A stretch of 64,000 nt of DNA. Origin: Methylotenera sp. GTDB lineage: Bacteria; Pseudomonadota; Gammaproteobacteria; Burkholderiales; Methylophilaceae. The position numbers and the translations under genes were made by a program. Under the pieces are notes generated by a model that saw only the letters and a program-made list of their open reading frames with translations, was not told where the DNA came from and did no database searches. Location of the stretch: contig JAKFVD010000017.1 in NCBI GenBank assembly GCA_021732365.1, positions 62,001 to 126,000 on the forward strand, written 5' to 3'. Positions 32,170 to 41,032 of the stretch are shown here, piece by piece (within the stretch, counting starts at the first letter, position 1; each line of letters opens with the position of its first letter).

Positions 32170-33389
32170 ACTGTTTCCAAACTTGTTGTTGCACTATTTG
32201 CGATCATCATCTTTTCCGCATCGTTAATCGCCTTAGCCAAGCGCAATACGTCGTCAACAGAATGCGCTGCTGATAATGAAATACGCAGACGCGCAGTGTT
32301 GACTGGCACAGTGGGCGGACGAATAGCTGGCACTAAAATTCCCATCGCTTGCAAATGCTCGCTTAAAGCCAAAGCAGCTTGATTGCTGCCTACTATTAAA
32401 GGTTGAACCGCAGTATCAGATGGCAAAATTTGCCAGTTTTTAAGGGTTAAGTTTGCTTTAAATGTGGCAATTAATAAGCGCAAATGCGCACGCAAATCGT
32501 CCCCATTTTCGATTAACTTAACCGCTGCTGATAATGTCGCCGAAAGCGCTGGCGGCGCTGGTGTTGAATACACATAGCTATTGGCTTTTTGAATCAGATA
32601 ATCAATCACCACTTGCTCACCTGCCACAAACGCACCTGCCACACCTGCCGCTTTACCTAAAGTTGCCATCATAATAATGCGTGGCGATTTCAAATTTAAA
32701 TGGCTTAAGCTGCCTTTGCCACGCTCACCCAAAACGCCAAAACCATGCGCATCATCAATATACAGATACGCATCATATTGTTCGCACAAAGCCAAATACT
32801 CCGCTAACGGCGCAATATCGCCATCCATACTAAACACTGCATCAGCGGCAATTAACTTATGTTGCGCGGTGCTTTCTTTCAGCAATTTTTCCAGCGCAAT
32901 CACATCATTATGCGCAAAGCGATGAAACGCGGCGCGCGATAAATACGCGCCTTCGTTTAAGCAAGCATGATTTAATTTATCCGCAAAAATCGCGTCATGC
33001 CGACCCATTAACGCGCCAATCACGCCAATATTGGCCATGTAGCCGGTCGAAAATAAAAGCGCGGCGGGCATATCCACAAATTTTGCCAATTGCTTTTCAA
33101 GCGCATCATGATAACGATGATGTCCCGTGATTAGATTAGAAGCGCCACTACCCACGCCCGAATCACCCGCTGCTTTTTGCATGGCGGCAATTAACTCTGG
33201 GCGATTCGCCAAACCCAAATAATCATTACTGCAAAACGATAAAAAATGTTTATCGTTGGCAATAATATGCTCTGCCTGTGGCGAATCCAAAAGTCTACGC
33301 TGACGCAATAAGCCATCCGTTTTGCGCTGAATAAGCTCCTTTTGTAAGCCAGAAAACAAGCTTAGCTCTTGGTTTGATGGGGCTAGCAT
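32166..33389 (-). CDS. bioF: 8-amino-7-oxononanoate synthase
   Basis: PLP enzyme condensing pimeloyl-ACP and alanine; 407 residues. Visible are FCSNDYLGLANRPEL, GSGASNLITGHHRYHDALE, DDAHGFGVLGERGKG, and the PLP-lysine segment ATLGKAAGVAGAF. 60 bases after bioB. Confidence 0.95.
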   Translation of the reverse strand: MLAPSNQELSLFSGLQKELIQRKTDGLLRQRRLLDSPQAEHIIANDKHFLSFCSNDYLGLANRPELIAAMQKAAGDSGVGSGASNLITGHHRYHDALEKQLAKFVDMPAALLFSTGYMANIGVIGALMGRHDAIFADKLNHACLNEGAYLSRAAFHRFAHNDVIALEKLLKESTAQHKLIAADAVFSMDGDIAPLAEYLALCEQYDAYLYIDDAHGFGVLGERGKGSLSHLNLKSPRIIMMATLGKAAGVAGAFVAGEQVVIDYLIQKANSYVYSTPAPPALSATLSAAVKLIENGDDLRAHLRLLIATFKANLTLKNWQILPSDTAVQPLIVGSNQAALALSEHLQAMGILVPAIRPPTVPVNTARLRISLSAAHSVDDVLRLAKAINDAEKMMIANSATTSLETV

Positions 33390-33449
33390 TAATGACTTAA
33401 CCGAAATTTTCGGGGTAAATTTTTTGGCATATTTAGATTTTGTTTGCGC

Positions 33450-34490
33450 CTAAATTTTATTAATGCCAAGCTTGGCGAATAATTTCTTATCCGTAGCCGC
33501 TTCTGGGTTTCCCGTTGTTAATAACTTTTCACCATAAAAAATACTATTCGCGCCCGCTAAAAAACATAGCGCTTGAATCCCTTCATGCATACTTTGACGA
33601 CCTGCGGATAAACGCACAAAACTATTGGGCATGGTAATACGCGCTGCCGCAATCGTACGTACAAATTCAATCGGGTCTAACTCTTCCGTGCCATGCAGCG
33701 GCGTACCTTCAACTTGGGTCAACAAATTAATCGGTACACTTTCAGGCGGCTGCTCCATATTAGCCAATTGCGCCAGCAAGCCCGCACGTTGATTGCGCGA
33801 TTCGCCCATGCCGATAATGCCGCCGCTACACACATGAATATCCGCATTTCTCACACGACCTAAAGTATCCAATCTATCTTGATAAGTGCGCGTGGTAATC
33901 ACGTCGCCATAAAATTCTGGTGCGGTATCTAAATTGTGATTGTAATAATCCAAACCCGCTTCTTTTAACTGCTCGGCCTGGCCTTCTTTTAACATGCCCA
34001 AAGTGGCGCAGGTTTCTAAACCCATCGCCTTCACTTCTTGAATCATTTTTAATACTGGCTCTAAATCGCGCTGTTTTGGGCCGCGCCATGCAGCGCCCAT
34101 ACAAAAACGGCTGGCGCCATTATCTTTGGCCTCTTGCGCGGCGGCTAACACATCATCCAATTTCATCAATGGCTCGTTTTCCACTTCCGTGTGATAACGC
34201 GCCGCTTGCGGGCAATAACCGCAATCTTCACTGCAACCACCTGTTTTAATTGATAAAAGTGTGCTGACTTGCACCGCGTTTGGGTCGAAATTAGCACGAT
34301 GAATGGTCTGCGCCTGATGCATCAAATCGCTAAATGGCAGCTCAAATAAAGCCACGATTTCATCTACGCTCCAGCGGTTAACAATGCCAGCCTCCACATC
34401 ACTTTGGCAAGCACCACTCTTTAGTGCGTCTGTATTGATAACCGATTCGGTGGTTTGTTGCTGGGTTTGATGTTTAGTCGTTTCAAGCAT
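33450..34490 (-). CDS. bioB: Biotin synthase
   Basis: Radical-SAM enzyme that inserts sulfur into dethiobiotin. The [4Fe-4S] motif CSEDCGYC is intact. I start at ATG 34490 (MLETTKHQ, 346 residues) because GGGA lies six bases upstream; the in-frame TTG at 34517 would add nine residues without a ribosome site. First gene of bioB-F-H-C-D, so all of biotin synthesis except bioA is encoded here. Confidence 0.95.
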   Translation of the reverse strand: MLETTKHQTQQQTTESVINTDALKSGACQSDVEAGIVNRWSVDEIVALFELPFSDLMHQAQTIHRANFDPNAVQVSTLLSIKTGGCSEDCGYCPQAARYHTEVENEPLMKLDDVLAAAQEAKDNGASRFCMGAAWRGPKQRDLEPVLKMIQEVKAMGLETCATLGMLKEGQAEQLKEAGLDYYNHNLDTAPEFYGDVITTRTYQDRLDTLGRVRNADIHVCSGGIIGMGESRNQRAGLLAQLANMEQPPESVPINLLTQVEGTPLHGTEELDPIEFVRTIAAARITMPNSFVRLSAGRQSMHEGIQALCFLAGANSIFYGEKLLTTGNPEAATDKKLFAKLGINKI

Positions 34491-34522
34491 GATGCATCCC
34501 TTTGATGTTGCCGACAATTTAA

Positions 34523-34565
34523 GCTTAGATTTAAGCGAATATTTAAACTAGCGCTTGGTTTAAGC
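34523..34565. promoter_or_regulatory. Two palindromic sites between bioB and comF
   Basis: GCTTAGATTTAAGC (34523-34536) and GCTTGGTTTAAGC (34553-34565) are two copies of the palindrome GCTT..TAAGC, centres about 30 bp apart, inside the divergent bioB/comF promoter region. They do not match the enteric BirA operator (TTGTAAAC with 14-16 base spacing). Confidence 0.45.
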
Positions 34566-34627
34566 AGGCTATTTTTATTAGAATAGTGAATGACTATTTT
34601 TACCAAATTATAAGCTGTAAAGGCAAC

Positions 34628-35380
34628 ATGAGGCAAATAATAAACAACTGGTTAAAAATTAGTCATTTGTCAAACTTAAAGCTTTTTTCTGCTCTATTTT
34701 TAGGTTCAAACTGCTTTTTATGCACCGCAAGCCAAGCTAAAAATCATGGTTTATGCGAAGCCTGTTTAAACGATTTGCCTTGGCTACCCGACAGCAGTTG
34801 CCCGCAATGCGGTTTAAATTCGGGCGGTCAAATTTGCGGCAATTGCATCAGCTCGCCACCTGATTTTGATGTCACGCATGCTGTATTCCTGTATGAATAT
34901 CCAGTTGACGCCATGATACTGCGTTACAAATATGGCGACACATTGAGCTTGAGCCAAACCTTTGGGCAGCTGATGAGCGAAAAGATTGATGTTACAAACA
35001 CATCCAATCCTATCGATTTAATCATCCCCATGCCCATGCACCCTAAACGCTTAAAAGAGCGCGGGTTTAACCAAGCACTAGAAATAGCAAGGGTTTTAAA
35101 TCAATACTTAACCCTTAAAAACACAGCAAAATTAGATTACAAAAGTGTAATTCGCCAAACACTCACACCGCCACAAGCCAGCCTGCCATTAAAAGACCGC
35201 GTTAAAAATATCAAAGGCGCATTTAAGGTGAATGCTGACATAAGTGGCAAGCGCATCGCCATCGTTGATGACGTGATGACCACTGGCGCCAGTCTAAATG
35301 AGCTAGCTAAAACCTTAAAACAAGCTGGCGCAACACATGTAGAATGCTGGGTAATTGCACGCACGCTTCCCCACAAATAA
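34628..35380 (+). CDS. comF: ComF/GntX family phosphoribosyltransferase-like protein
   Basis: Phosphoribosyltransferase-fold protein with an N-terminal zinc ribbon: pairs CFLC, CEAC, CPQC and CGNC lie within about residues 25-75. The PRPP-loop motif IAIVDDVMTTGAS is intact. Homologues act in DNA uptake (ComF) or lie next to bioH (GntX in Escherichia coli), and the bio neighbourhood here agrees. Start chosen at ATG 34628 with AAAGG seven bases upstream; an ATG 14 codons earlier has no ribosome site. Confidence 0.88.
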   Translation: MRQIINNWLKISHLSNLKLFSALFLGSNCFLCTASQAKNHGLCEACLNDLPWLPDSSCPQCGLNSGGQICGNCISSPPDFDVTHAVFLYEYPVDAMILRYKYGDTLSLSQTFGQLMSEKIDVTNTSNPIDLIIPMPMHPKRLKERGFNQALEIARVLNQYLTLKNTAKLDYKSVIRQTLTPPQASLPLKDRVKNIKGAFKVNADISGKRIAIVDDVMTTGASLNELAKTLKQAGATHVECWVIARTLPHK

Positions 35381-35400
35381 CCAATAACGGAGCAAAGAAA

Positions 35401-37317
35401 ATGCATAAAAATAATATGTACTTAATTTCGGCATTACTTATTTCCTTGCAACTGCAAGCCGCACCAGATTTAGACAAAGCCATGGCAAACCCGAATAACT
35501 GGGCACATGCACGCGGACAGTACAACAATCAAGGCTACAGCCAACTCAGCCAAATTAACACCAAAAATGTTAAAAATCTCAAACTCGCTTGGACATTTTC
35601 TACAGGCGTCAACCGTGGGCACGAAGGTGCGCCATTGGTGATTGACGGCGTCATGTATGTGCACACCGCCTTTCCTAATAACATTTATGCACTCGATTTA
35701 AATAATGACCAAAAAATCATATGGAGTTACTTTCCCAAGCAAGACCCCAGCGTGCAAGCGGTAATGTGTTGCGATAACGTCAACCGTGGTTTAGCCTTTG
35801 GCGATGGCAAAATTTATTTGCAACAGAATAATGGAACATTGGTAGCGTTAAGCGCTAAAACGGGCGATGTGATGTGGCAAACGCAAGTAACCGACCCAAA
35901 AACAGGCGCCACTAACACCAATGCACCCATGGTGGTGAAAGACAAAGTGCTAACAGGCTGTGCGGGCGGCGAGTTTGGTGTGCGTTGTTTTATGGCAGCG
36001 TATGACCTTAAAGATGGCGCGCTTGCTTGGAAAGCATATTCCACTGGCCCCGATGCCGAAGTATTAATCGGCGCGGATTTTAACCAACAAAATCCGCAAT
36101 ACAACGCATTAAGTGTTTATGAAGATGTAAATGGCGGCAACAAACAAGGCGGCTCATTCAAACCGTTAGCCTTGGATAAAATTAAAATTAATGAGCCAGA
36201 GCTTGGCGTTAGAACATGGCTAAAACCGCAACAAGAAAAAGATGGCTGGCAACACGGCGGTGGCGCGGTTACGGGCTATTTTGGCTTTGACCCAAGAACT
36301 AACTTGGTTTATTACGGCACAGGTAACCCAGGCGTGTGGAACCCTGATGTACGGCCAGGTGACAACAAATGGGCTAGCAGTGTATTTGCCAGAGATGTCG
36401 ATACAGGCATGGCCAAATGGGCGATGCAAACCACACCACATGATGAATGGGATTATGACGCGACTAATGAAGTGATTTTATTTGAGCATAAAGATAAAAA
36501 AGGTAAAAACCAAACCTATGCAACCCAAGTAAATAAGAATGGCTTTATTTATACATGGCAAGCTAATAATGGCAGGTTGATTGCGGCAGAGAAAGTGCAC
36601 CCGTTTGTGAATTGGGCAACGAGTGTGGATTTAAAAACTGGCGTGCCTGCTAAGGATGCAAGATATAACACTCATCAGGATGTTAATACGAAAGAGGTTT
36701 GCCCAAGTTCATTAGGAGCCAAAGGTATGAACCCTGCGGCGTATTCGCCAAAAACCAAACTACTCTATATACCGCTATATCATACATGCATGAATTTCGA
36801 ACCAGTTGAATCAAGATATAAGGCAGGTCAACCATGGGTTGGAGCAACCATTAATGATTTTGGCTACATTAAAGGTCTAAATGGTGGTTTATCTGCTTAT
36901 GATGTCATAACGCATAAATCACACTGGTTCAATCAAGAGGCATCCGCATCAACAAGTGGACTGTTAGCAACAGCTGGAAACTTAATTCTTTTTAATGCAG
37001 GAAATCGTTGGTTTAAAGCAGTTGATGCTACTAATGGCAAACTTCTGTGGCAATACAACGCGGGCATCCCAATATCAAGCAACCCTTTTAGCTACCATCA
37101 CAAAGGCAAACAATATGTAGGTGTCATGGCTGGTTTGGGTGGATTCAAGTCCTTTTTTGGGCAATCATTCTGGGGTGAGTCTGTTAGAGTAGCGTGCGTG
37201 CCTAGTTTTGCTCCACGCACAATTGATAAAGAATTTATTGCTCTAGATGGCAATACGTGCTGGAATTTTGTTACCCCTGCTGCAAAAGGCAGTATGCTTC
37301 ACGTCTTCAGCCTGTAA
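35401..37317 (+). CDS. xoxF: PQQ-dependent methanol dehydrogenase, lanthanide (XoxF) type
   Basis: Periplasmic quinoprotein that oxidises methanol or other primary alcohols. Signal peptide MYLISALLISLQLQA, then eight-bladed propeller repeats with W-motifs (PKTGDVMWQTQV, AYDLKDGALAWKA). The vicinal disulfide pair is C123-C124 in VMCCDNVNRG. The active-site stretch is HDEWDYDATNE: catalytic D351 and the extra D353, the residue that marks lanthanide-dependent XoxF, where calcium MxaF has Ala. 638 residues from ATG 35401 (GGAG upstream). No cytochrome (xoxG), xoxJ or mxa genes adjoin; the neighbours are comF and trmL, so it stands alone. Confidence 0.85.
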   Translation: MHKNNMYLISALLISLQLQAAPDLDKAMANPNNWAHARGQYNNQGYSQLSQINTKNVKNLKLAWTFSTGVNRGHEGAPLVIDGVMYVHTAFPNNIYALDLNNDQKIIWSYFPKQDPSVQAVMCCDNVNRGLAFGDGKIYLQQNNGTLVALSAKTGDVMWQTQVTDPKTGATNTNAPMVVKDKVLTGCAGGEFGVRCFMAAYDLKDGALAWKAYSTGPDAEVLIGADFNQQNPQYNALSVYEDVNGGNKQGGSFKPLALDKIKINEPELGVRTWLKPQQEKDGWQHGGGAVTGYFGFDPRTNLVYYGTGNPGVWNPDVRPGDNKWASSVFARDVDTGMAKWAMQTTPHDEWDYDATNEVILFEHKDKKGKNQTYATQVNKNGFIYTWQANNGRLIAAEKVHPFVNWATSVDLKTGVPAKDARYNTHQDVNTKEVCPSSLGAKGMNPAAYSPKTKLLYIPLYHTCMNFEPVESRYKAGQPWVGATINDFGYIKGLNGGLSAYDVITHKSHWFNQEASASTSGLLATAGNLILFNAGNRWFKAVDATNGKLLWQYNAGIPISSNPFSYHHKGKQYVGVMAGLGGFKSFFGQSFWGESVRVACVPSFAPRTIDKEFIALDGNTCWNFVTPAAKGSMLHVFSL

Positions 37318-37319
37318 AC

Positions 37320-37349
37320 TTAACACTTATTTCACCCTAAAAATATAAT
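37320..37349 (+). promoter_or_regulatory. Candidate promoter for trmL
   Basis: TTAACA (37320-37325), 18-base spacer, TATAAT (37344-37349), 23 bases before the trmL start. Confidence 0.4.
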
Positions 37350-37371
37350 CTGCTAATCAAGAAAGTATTTT

Positions 37372-37836
37372 ATGTTTCACATTGTCCTGTTTGAACCCGA
37401 AATCCCTCCCAATACAGGCAACATTATCCGCTTATGCGCCAATACGGGCGCAGATTTACACTTGATTGAGCCGCTTGGTTTTAAGTTGGAAGATAAACAA
37501 TTAAAACGTGCAGGTTTGGATTATCACGAATACGCTCATTTAAAAGTACATCAAAGTTGGACTGATTTTAAACAAGCGATGGCTGGCAAACGCTTATTTG
37601 CCATTACTACTAAAGGTAGCCAGAACTATGCGAAAGTAGAATTTAAAGCGGGCGATGTATTTGTGTTTGGGCCAGAAACGCGCGGCTTGCCAGAAGAGAT
37701 TCGTGCTGAATTTTCGCCTGAACATCGGCTGCGCTTGCCCATGTTGCCCGATAGCAGAAGTTTGAATTTATCGAATAGTGCTGCAGTTTTGCTGTATGAG
37801 GCTTGGCGGCAAATTGGGTTTGAGGGTGGGGTTTAA
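37372..37836 (+). CDS. trmL: tRNA (cytidine/uridine-34-2'-O)-methyltransferase TrmL
   Basis: SPOUT methyltransferase of 154 residues that methylates the wobble nucleotide of tRNA-Leu isoacceptors. Typical motifs are [18 protein letters not shown] near the start, [12 protein letters not shown], and the knot end [15 protein letters not shown]. In Escherichia coli it also lies near gpsA and secB. Confidence 0.95.
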   Translation: MFHIVLFEPEIPPNTGNIIRLCANTGADLHLIEPLGFKLEDKQLKRAGLDYHEYAHLKVHQSWTDFKQAMAGKRLFAITTKGSQNYAKVEFKAGDVFVFGPETRGLPEEIRAEFSPEHRLRLPMLPDSRSLNLSNSAAVLLYEAWRQIGFEGGV

Positions 37837-37838
37837 AG

Positions 37839-38044
37839 CTCCTTCCCCATTTTAGGGGGAAGGTTGGGATGGGGGTTGAACCTAAACAATTTGCTTGTGA
37901 ATCTCAGAAAGACATTCTGCTTTAAATTACAAAGGTTATATTTTCCGCGGAATTTAAATTCAAAGTGGGATTAAATTTGCCATTTCACCCACACACTTTA
38001 TCATCTACCCCCACCCTAGCCCTCCCCCTAAAAGGGTGAGGGAA
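37839..38044. repeat. Inverted pair of G-rich palindromic repeats (REP/REPIN- or MITE-like)
   Basis: The left copy (37839-37882) begins CTCCTTCCCC-ATTTTA-GGGGGAAGG and ends GGGATGGGGG; the right copy (38005-38044) is the reverse complement of a close relative (CCCCCACCC..CCTCCCCC-TAAAAGGGTGAGGG). Each can form its own hairpin and the two can pair with each other around about 120 bases. GC content is far above the surroundings. The pair occupies the space between convergent trmL and gpsA. Confidence 0.75.
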
Positions 38045-38050
38045 TAAGAA

Positions 38051-39043
38051 CTAAAACCCCTCGGCTTTTTGGCCGCGTCCTAACAAATCCATCACCGCAT
38101 CGCGCGCGGATTTACCATGTGTTAACGCTTGATTCACTTCAAAAGTGATTGGCATATCAATGCCCATATTATCCGCCAGCCGCATGACTTCTCGCGCAGT
38201 GTTGACGCCTTCGGCCACATGGCCTAAGCCTTGTAGAATATCTTCCAGCGATTTGCCACTCGCCAATTGCAAACCCACTTCGCGATTTCTGGAATATTGA
38301 CCTGTACAGGTTAAAATCAAATCACCCGCGCCTGCTAGCCCCATAAAGGTTTCAGTTTTTGCGCCTAATGCCACGCCAAAACGGGTGATTTCGGCAAGGC
38401 CACGCGTAATCATGGCGGCGCGTGCGTTATTGCCAAAACCCATACCATCGCTAATGCCTGCAGCAATCGCCATAACGTTTTTTACGGCGCCGCCTACTGA
38501 CACCCCAATCACATCATTGCTGGTATATACGCGGCAGTTATTGCCATGAATTAAACTGGCTGCAACCAGCGCAAAATCAGTATTATTGGCCGCCAAAGTC
38601 ACTGCAGTTGGCAAGCCACGCACTAACTCTGCGGCAAAGCTAGGGCCTGATAATGCACCCCAACAATGATTGCTGCCTAATTCCTCTATCGCCACTTCAT
38701 GTGGCAGTTTAGCTGATTGCGGCTCTAAGCCTTTGTGCGCCCAAACAATTGGCTGGTCGGATTCTAAGGCTTTGATTTGTTTTAAAATATCGCGAAAACC
38801 TGCAGTCGGCACTACTGATAAAATCATAGACGCGCCATCGATTGCGGTGGCTAAATCGTCTTCAACTTGCAAATTATCGTTGAATTTAAAGTCACCCAAA
38901 TACAGAGGATTAGCGCGCGCTTTGCGCATGCCAGAAACGTGGCCACTATTGCGCGCCCATAAACATACATTGTGTTGTTGGCTAATTTGAATGGCCAGCG
39001 CTGTACCCCAAGCACCTGCGCCCAAAACAGCAATTTTAGCCAT
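38051..39043 (-). CDS. gpsA: Glycerol-3-phosphate dehydrogenase [NAD(P)+]
   Basis: Reduces dihydroxyacetone phosphate to sn-glycerol 3-phosphate for phospholipids; 330 residues. Rossmann motif AVLGAGAWGTALA at the N-terminus, AHKGLEP, and catalytic Lys in GGAVKNVMAIAAG. End of the rhodanese-grxC-secB-SH3-gpsA block. Confidence 0.96.
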   Translation of the reverse strand: MAKIAVLGAGAWGTALAIQISQQHNVCLWARNSGHVSGMRKARANPLYLGDFKFNDNLQVEDDLATAIDGASMILSVVPTAGFRDILKQIKALESDQPIVWAHKGLEPQSAKLPHEVAIEELGSNHCWGALSGPSFAAELVRGLPTAVTLAANNTDFALVAASLIHGNNCRVYTSNDVIGVSVGGAVKNVMAIAAGISDGMGFGNNARAAMITRGLAEITRFGVALGAKTETFMGLAGAGDLILTCTGQYSRNREVGLQLASGKSLEDILQGLGHVAEGVNTAREVMRLADNMGIDMPITFEVNQALTHGKSARDAVMDLLGRGQKAEGF

Positions 39044-39075
39044 TTAATTCAAACCACTTGTACACAAGCCAAGCC

Positions 39076-39546
39076 TCAATTTAAACCCCACAGCACACTG
39101 CTAGGCACAAAGCCAGTTGCGCCATCTCTGTGTTTAACTTTTGCCCAGCCTGTTTTAGCGTTTGTGGGTAATAGTTCCAGCACCACATCTTTTTCTACTG
39201 TTGCAACCAAGCTTGAAGCGGCATCTTCTGCCGATTTAATATCGGTTTTGGCTATCACCAGCACGGTGCGCTTATTGCTTAATTGTTTGCCTTCTACCCA
39301 ACTTAAACTGCCCACCGCATCGCGAATTTTAATCCACTCGCCCAAGTTCACAATCACTTCAACGGGATAACCTTGGCCAAGAATATACAGCTTACTGGCT
39401 TCAACAGATGGCGCATCATACAAAATGGCTTTTGCAGGGACAATAGAACGAAACTCTAACGCATTAGCCGAAAAAGAAAATGCTAAGCCCATTAGCATTG
39501 GGCCTAGCATGAACAAACGCTTAAAATTAGTTTGCTTTTGCTGCAT
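39076..39546 (-). CDS. Exported bacterial SH3-domain protein
   Basis: Two SH3b-like modules follow a signal segment (FMLGPMLMGLAFSFSANA): RSIVPAKAILYDAPSVEASK..WIKIRDAVGSLSWVEGKQL and VVLELLPTNAKTGWAKVKHRDGATGFVPSSVL, shown here in parts. Periplasmic location is likely; such modules bind cell wall or peptides. I start at ATG 39546 (156 residues), overlapping the secB end by 20 bases; the longer ORF from 39585 would run deeper into secB. This gene is inserted between secB and gpsA. Confidence 0.8.
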   Translation of the reverse strand: MQQKQTNFKRLFMLGPMLMGLAFSFSANALEFRSIVPAKAILYDAPSVEASKLYILGQGYPVEVIVNLGEWIKIRDAVGSLSWVEGKQLSNKRTVLVIAKTDIKSAEDAASSLVATVEKDVVLELLPTNAKTGWAKVKHRDGATGFVPSSVLWGLN

Positions 39547-40009
39547 TTTCAGCTTGTAGTTTTTGTTGCGCAAACAAAGCTTCAAAGTTGATTGGGTTTA
39601 ATAAAACTGGCGCAAAACCAGCGCGGGTGACTAAATCAGACACAACCTCACGCGCGTAAGGGAACAATATATTCGGGCAAGTCACACCCAAAATCATTTC
39701 AATATTTTCTTCTGGAATGTTGCGAATCGCAAAAATACCGGCTTGTGTCACCTCGACCAAAAATGCCACTTTGTCACCGATTTTCGCAGTCACAGTGACT
39801 TTAATAGCTGACTCAAAAATGCCTTCGTCTAATTTTTGTGCTGCATTACCAAGCTCGATATTCACTTGTGGTTGTGTGCGGTCCGTAAAAATCTGCGGTG
39901 CATTAGGAATTTCTAATGAAGCATCTTTTACGTAAAGCTTTTCAATTGAAAAACCTGGTTGCGCATCTTGCTGTGCTGCTTCATTTGTTGTGTTATCTGC
40001 TGTTGCCAT
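39527..40009 (-). CDS. secB: Protein-export chaperone SecB
   Basis: Tetrameric chaperone delivering unfolded preproteins to SecA; 160 residues. FSIEKLYVKDASLEIPNAP is the family's N-terminal region, followed by the conserved CPNILFPYAREVVSDLVTRAG region. TTTTAGGA precedes the start. It overlaps the SH3 gene. Confidence 0.95.
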   Translation of the reverse strand: MATADNTTNEAAQQDAQPGFSIEKLYVKDASLEIPNAPQIFTDRTQPQVNIELGNAAQKLDEGIFESAIKVTVTAKIGDKVAFLVEVTQAGIFAIRNIPEENIEMILGVTCPNILFPYAREVVSDLVTRAGFAPVLLNPINFEALFAQQKLQAENAAKAN

Positions 40010-40105
40010 ATTATTTTCCTAAAACGATTTGCTGACTTAAGTTAAAAAAATGTTAAAAATTGCATCCACCAAACAAGCATTTTAGCTTTTAATTGGTTTT
40101 TGTTC

Positions 40106-40132
40106 ATTATATTATTGTGACAAGCATTGTAA
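40106..40132 (-). promoter_or_regulatory. Candidate secB promoter
   Basis: In the 164-base gap between grxC and secB the minus strand has TATAAT (40111-40106) with a poor -35 (TTACAA, spacer 15). It suggests secB may be transcribed apart from grxC. Confidence 0.35.
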
Positions 40133-40173
40133 TCACTCAAAATTTAACCTTAAAAAATGGTTAAGTTTTGCGC

Positions 40174-40443
40174 CTAAATGTTCAGTAATTCATCCAATTC
40201 GCCCGCCAAATCCAAAGCACGCAAATCATCATAACCGCCAACGTGCGTCTCATTAATATAAATTTGCGGCACGGTGCGGCGACCCGTTTTCTGCGTCATT
40301 TCCGCTCTTAATTCTGGCTGTAAATCCACCCGAATTTTATTGATGACAACGCCTTTTGACGTTAAAAGCCGCTCTGCATTGATGCAATACGGACAAGTTG
40401 CCGTCGCATACATCAACACATTGGGTATGTTTGTCTTATCCAT
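40174..40443 (-). CDS. grxC: Glutaredoxin 3
   Basis: 89-residue glutaredoxin with active site C17-P-Y-C20 and GSH-binding TVPQIYINETHVGGYDD. Reduces disulfides with glutathione. Twelve bases after the rhodanese gene, as in Escherichia coli. Confidence 0.96.
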   Translation of the reverse strand: MDKTNIPNVLMYATATCPYCINAERLLTSKGVVINKIRVDLQPELRAEMTQKTGRRTVPQIYINETHVGGYDDLRALDLAGELDELLNI

Positions 40444-40455
40444 TTCTGCAACAGC

Positions 40456-40887
40456 CTAGCTTTTCACTAATGGCAGCTTTGCTTCCGCCCAAGCGTCTAA
40501 TCCACCTTGCAGATTATTTAATTGGCTAAATTGCTGCGCTTTTAAAATGGTACACGCGGTTTTAGAGCGCATACCGCGCTGGCAATGCACTAACACTGGC
40601 TTATCTTTAAATTTTTCAATTTCTTTTAAGCGGTTTGCAAGCTCTGCCATCGGAATATGCTTAGCGCCCTGAATATGCCCAGCAGCAAATTCAGCTGCAT
40701 CGCGCACGTCTAAAATCAACGGTTTACCGCGGTTTAACATCAATACGGCTTCTGTCGCCGTTAAATTATTCACACCACTTGCCCCGCGATTAAGCATAGG
40801 CCATAGCAAAGCCACGCCAGAACCAATCGCCAAGCCAATCAGCAATGCGTTTTCTTTTACAAATTCAAATAGAGTGGGTTCGGTCAT
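40456..40887 (-). CDS. Membrane-anchored rhodanese-domain protein (YibN-like)
   Basis: One N-terminal transmembrane segment (LLIGLAIGSGVALLWPM, about 15-31) and a single rhodanese domain with C102 in VHCQRGMRS, the persulfide-carrying loop. 143 residues. Equivalent in place and plan to yibN, upstream of grxC-secB-gpsA in Escherichia coli. Acceptor unknown. Confidence 0.9.
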   Translation of the reverse strand: MTEPTLFEFVKENALLIGLAIGSGVALLWPMLNRGASGVNNLTATEAVLMLNRGKPLILDVRDAAEFAAGHIQGAKHIPMAELANRLKEIEKFKDKPVLVHCQRGMRSKTACTILKAQQFSQLNNLQGGLDAWAEAKLPLVKS

Positions 40888-40977
40888 ATTTTTCCAAAAA
40901 TTTACGTTTTCGCATCATCATTACCTGCAAGCAATGATTTAAATCTGCATTTAGATGCGCATTAGATAGCCAACTAT

Positions 40978-41009
40978 TATAATGGATAACTTATATAATG
41001 AATAACTTA
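40978..41009 (+). promoter_or_regulatory. Tandem duplicated -10 element before gpmI
   Basis: TATAATGGATAACTTA (40978-40993) is followed with no gap by TATAATGAATAACTTA (40994-41009), 15 of 16 bases identical. Each copy begins with a perfect TATAAT. Neither has a good -35. Confidence 0.6.
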
Positions 41010-41032
41010 GAGTTGATTTGGAAGATGTTCAC

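Noticed and set aside
34518..34627. BirA-type biotin operator
   Set aside because: The palindromes present lack the TTGTAAAC arms and 14-16 base spacing of the known site; kept only as unidentified palindromes.
35344..35400. Upstream in-frame start for the PQQ dehydrogenase
   Set aside because: Would overlap the comF end and place a stretch before the signal peptide; ATG 35401 has a good GGAG ribosome site.
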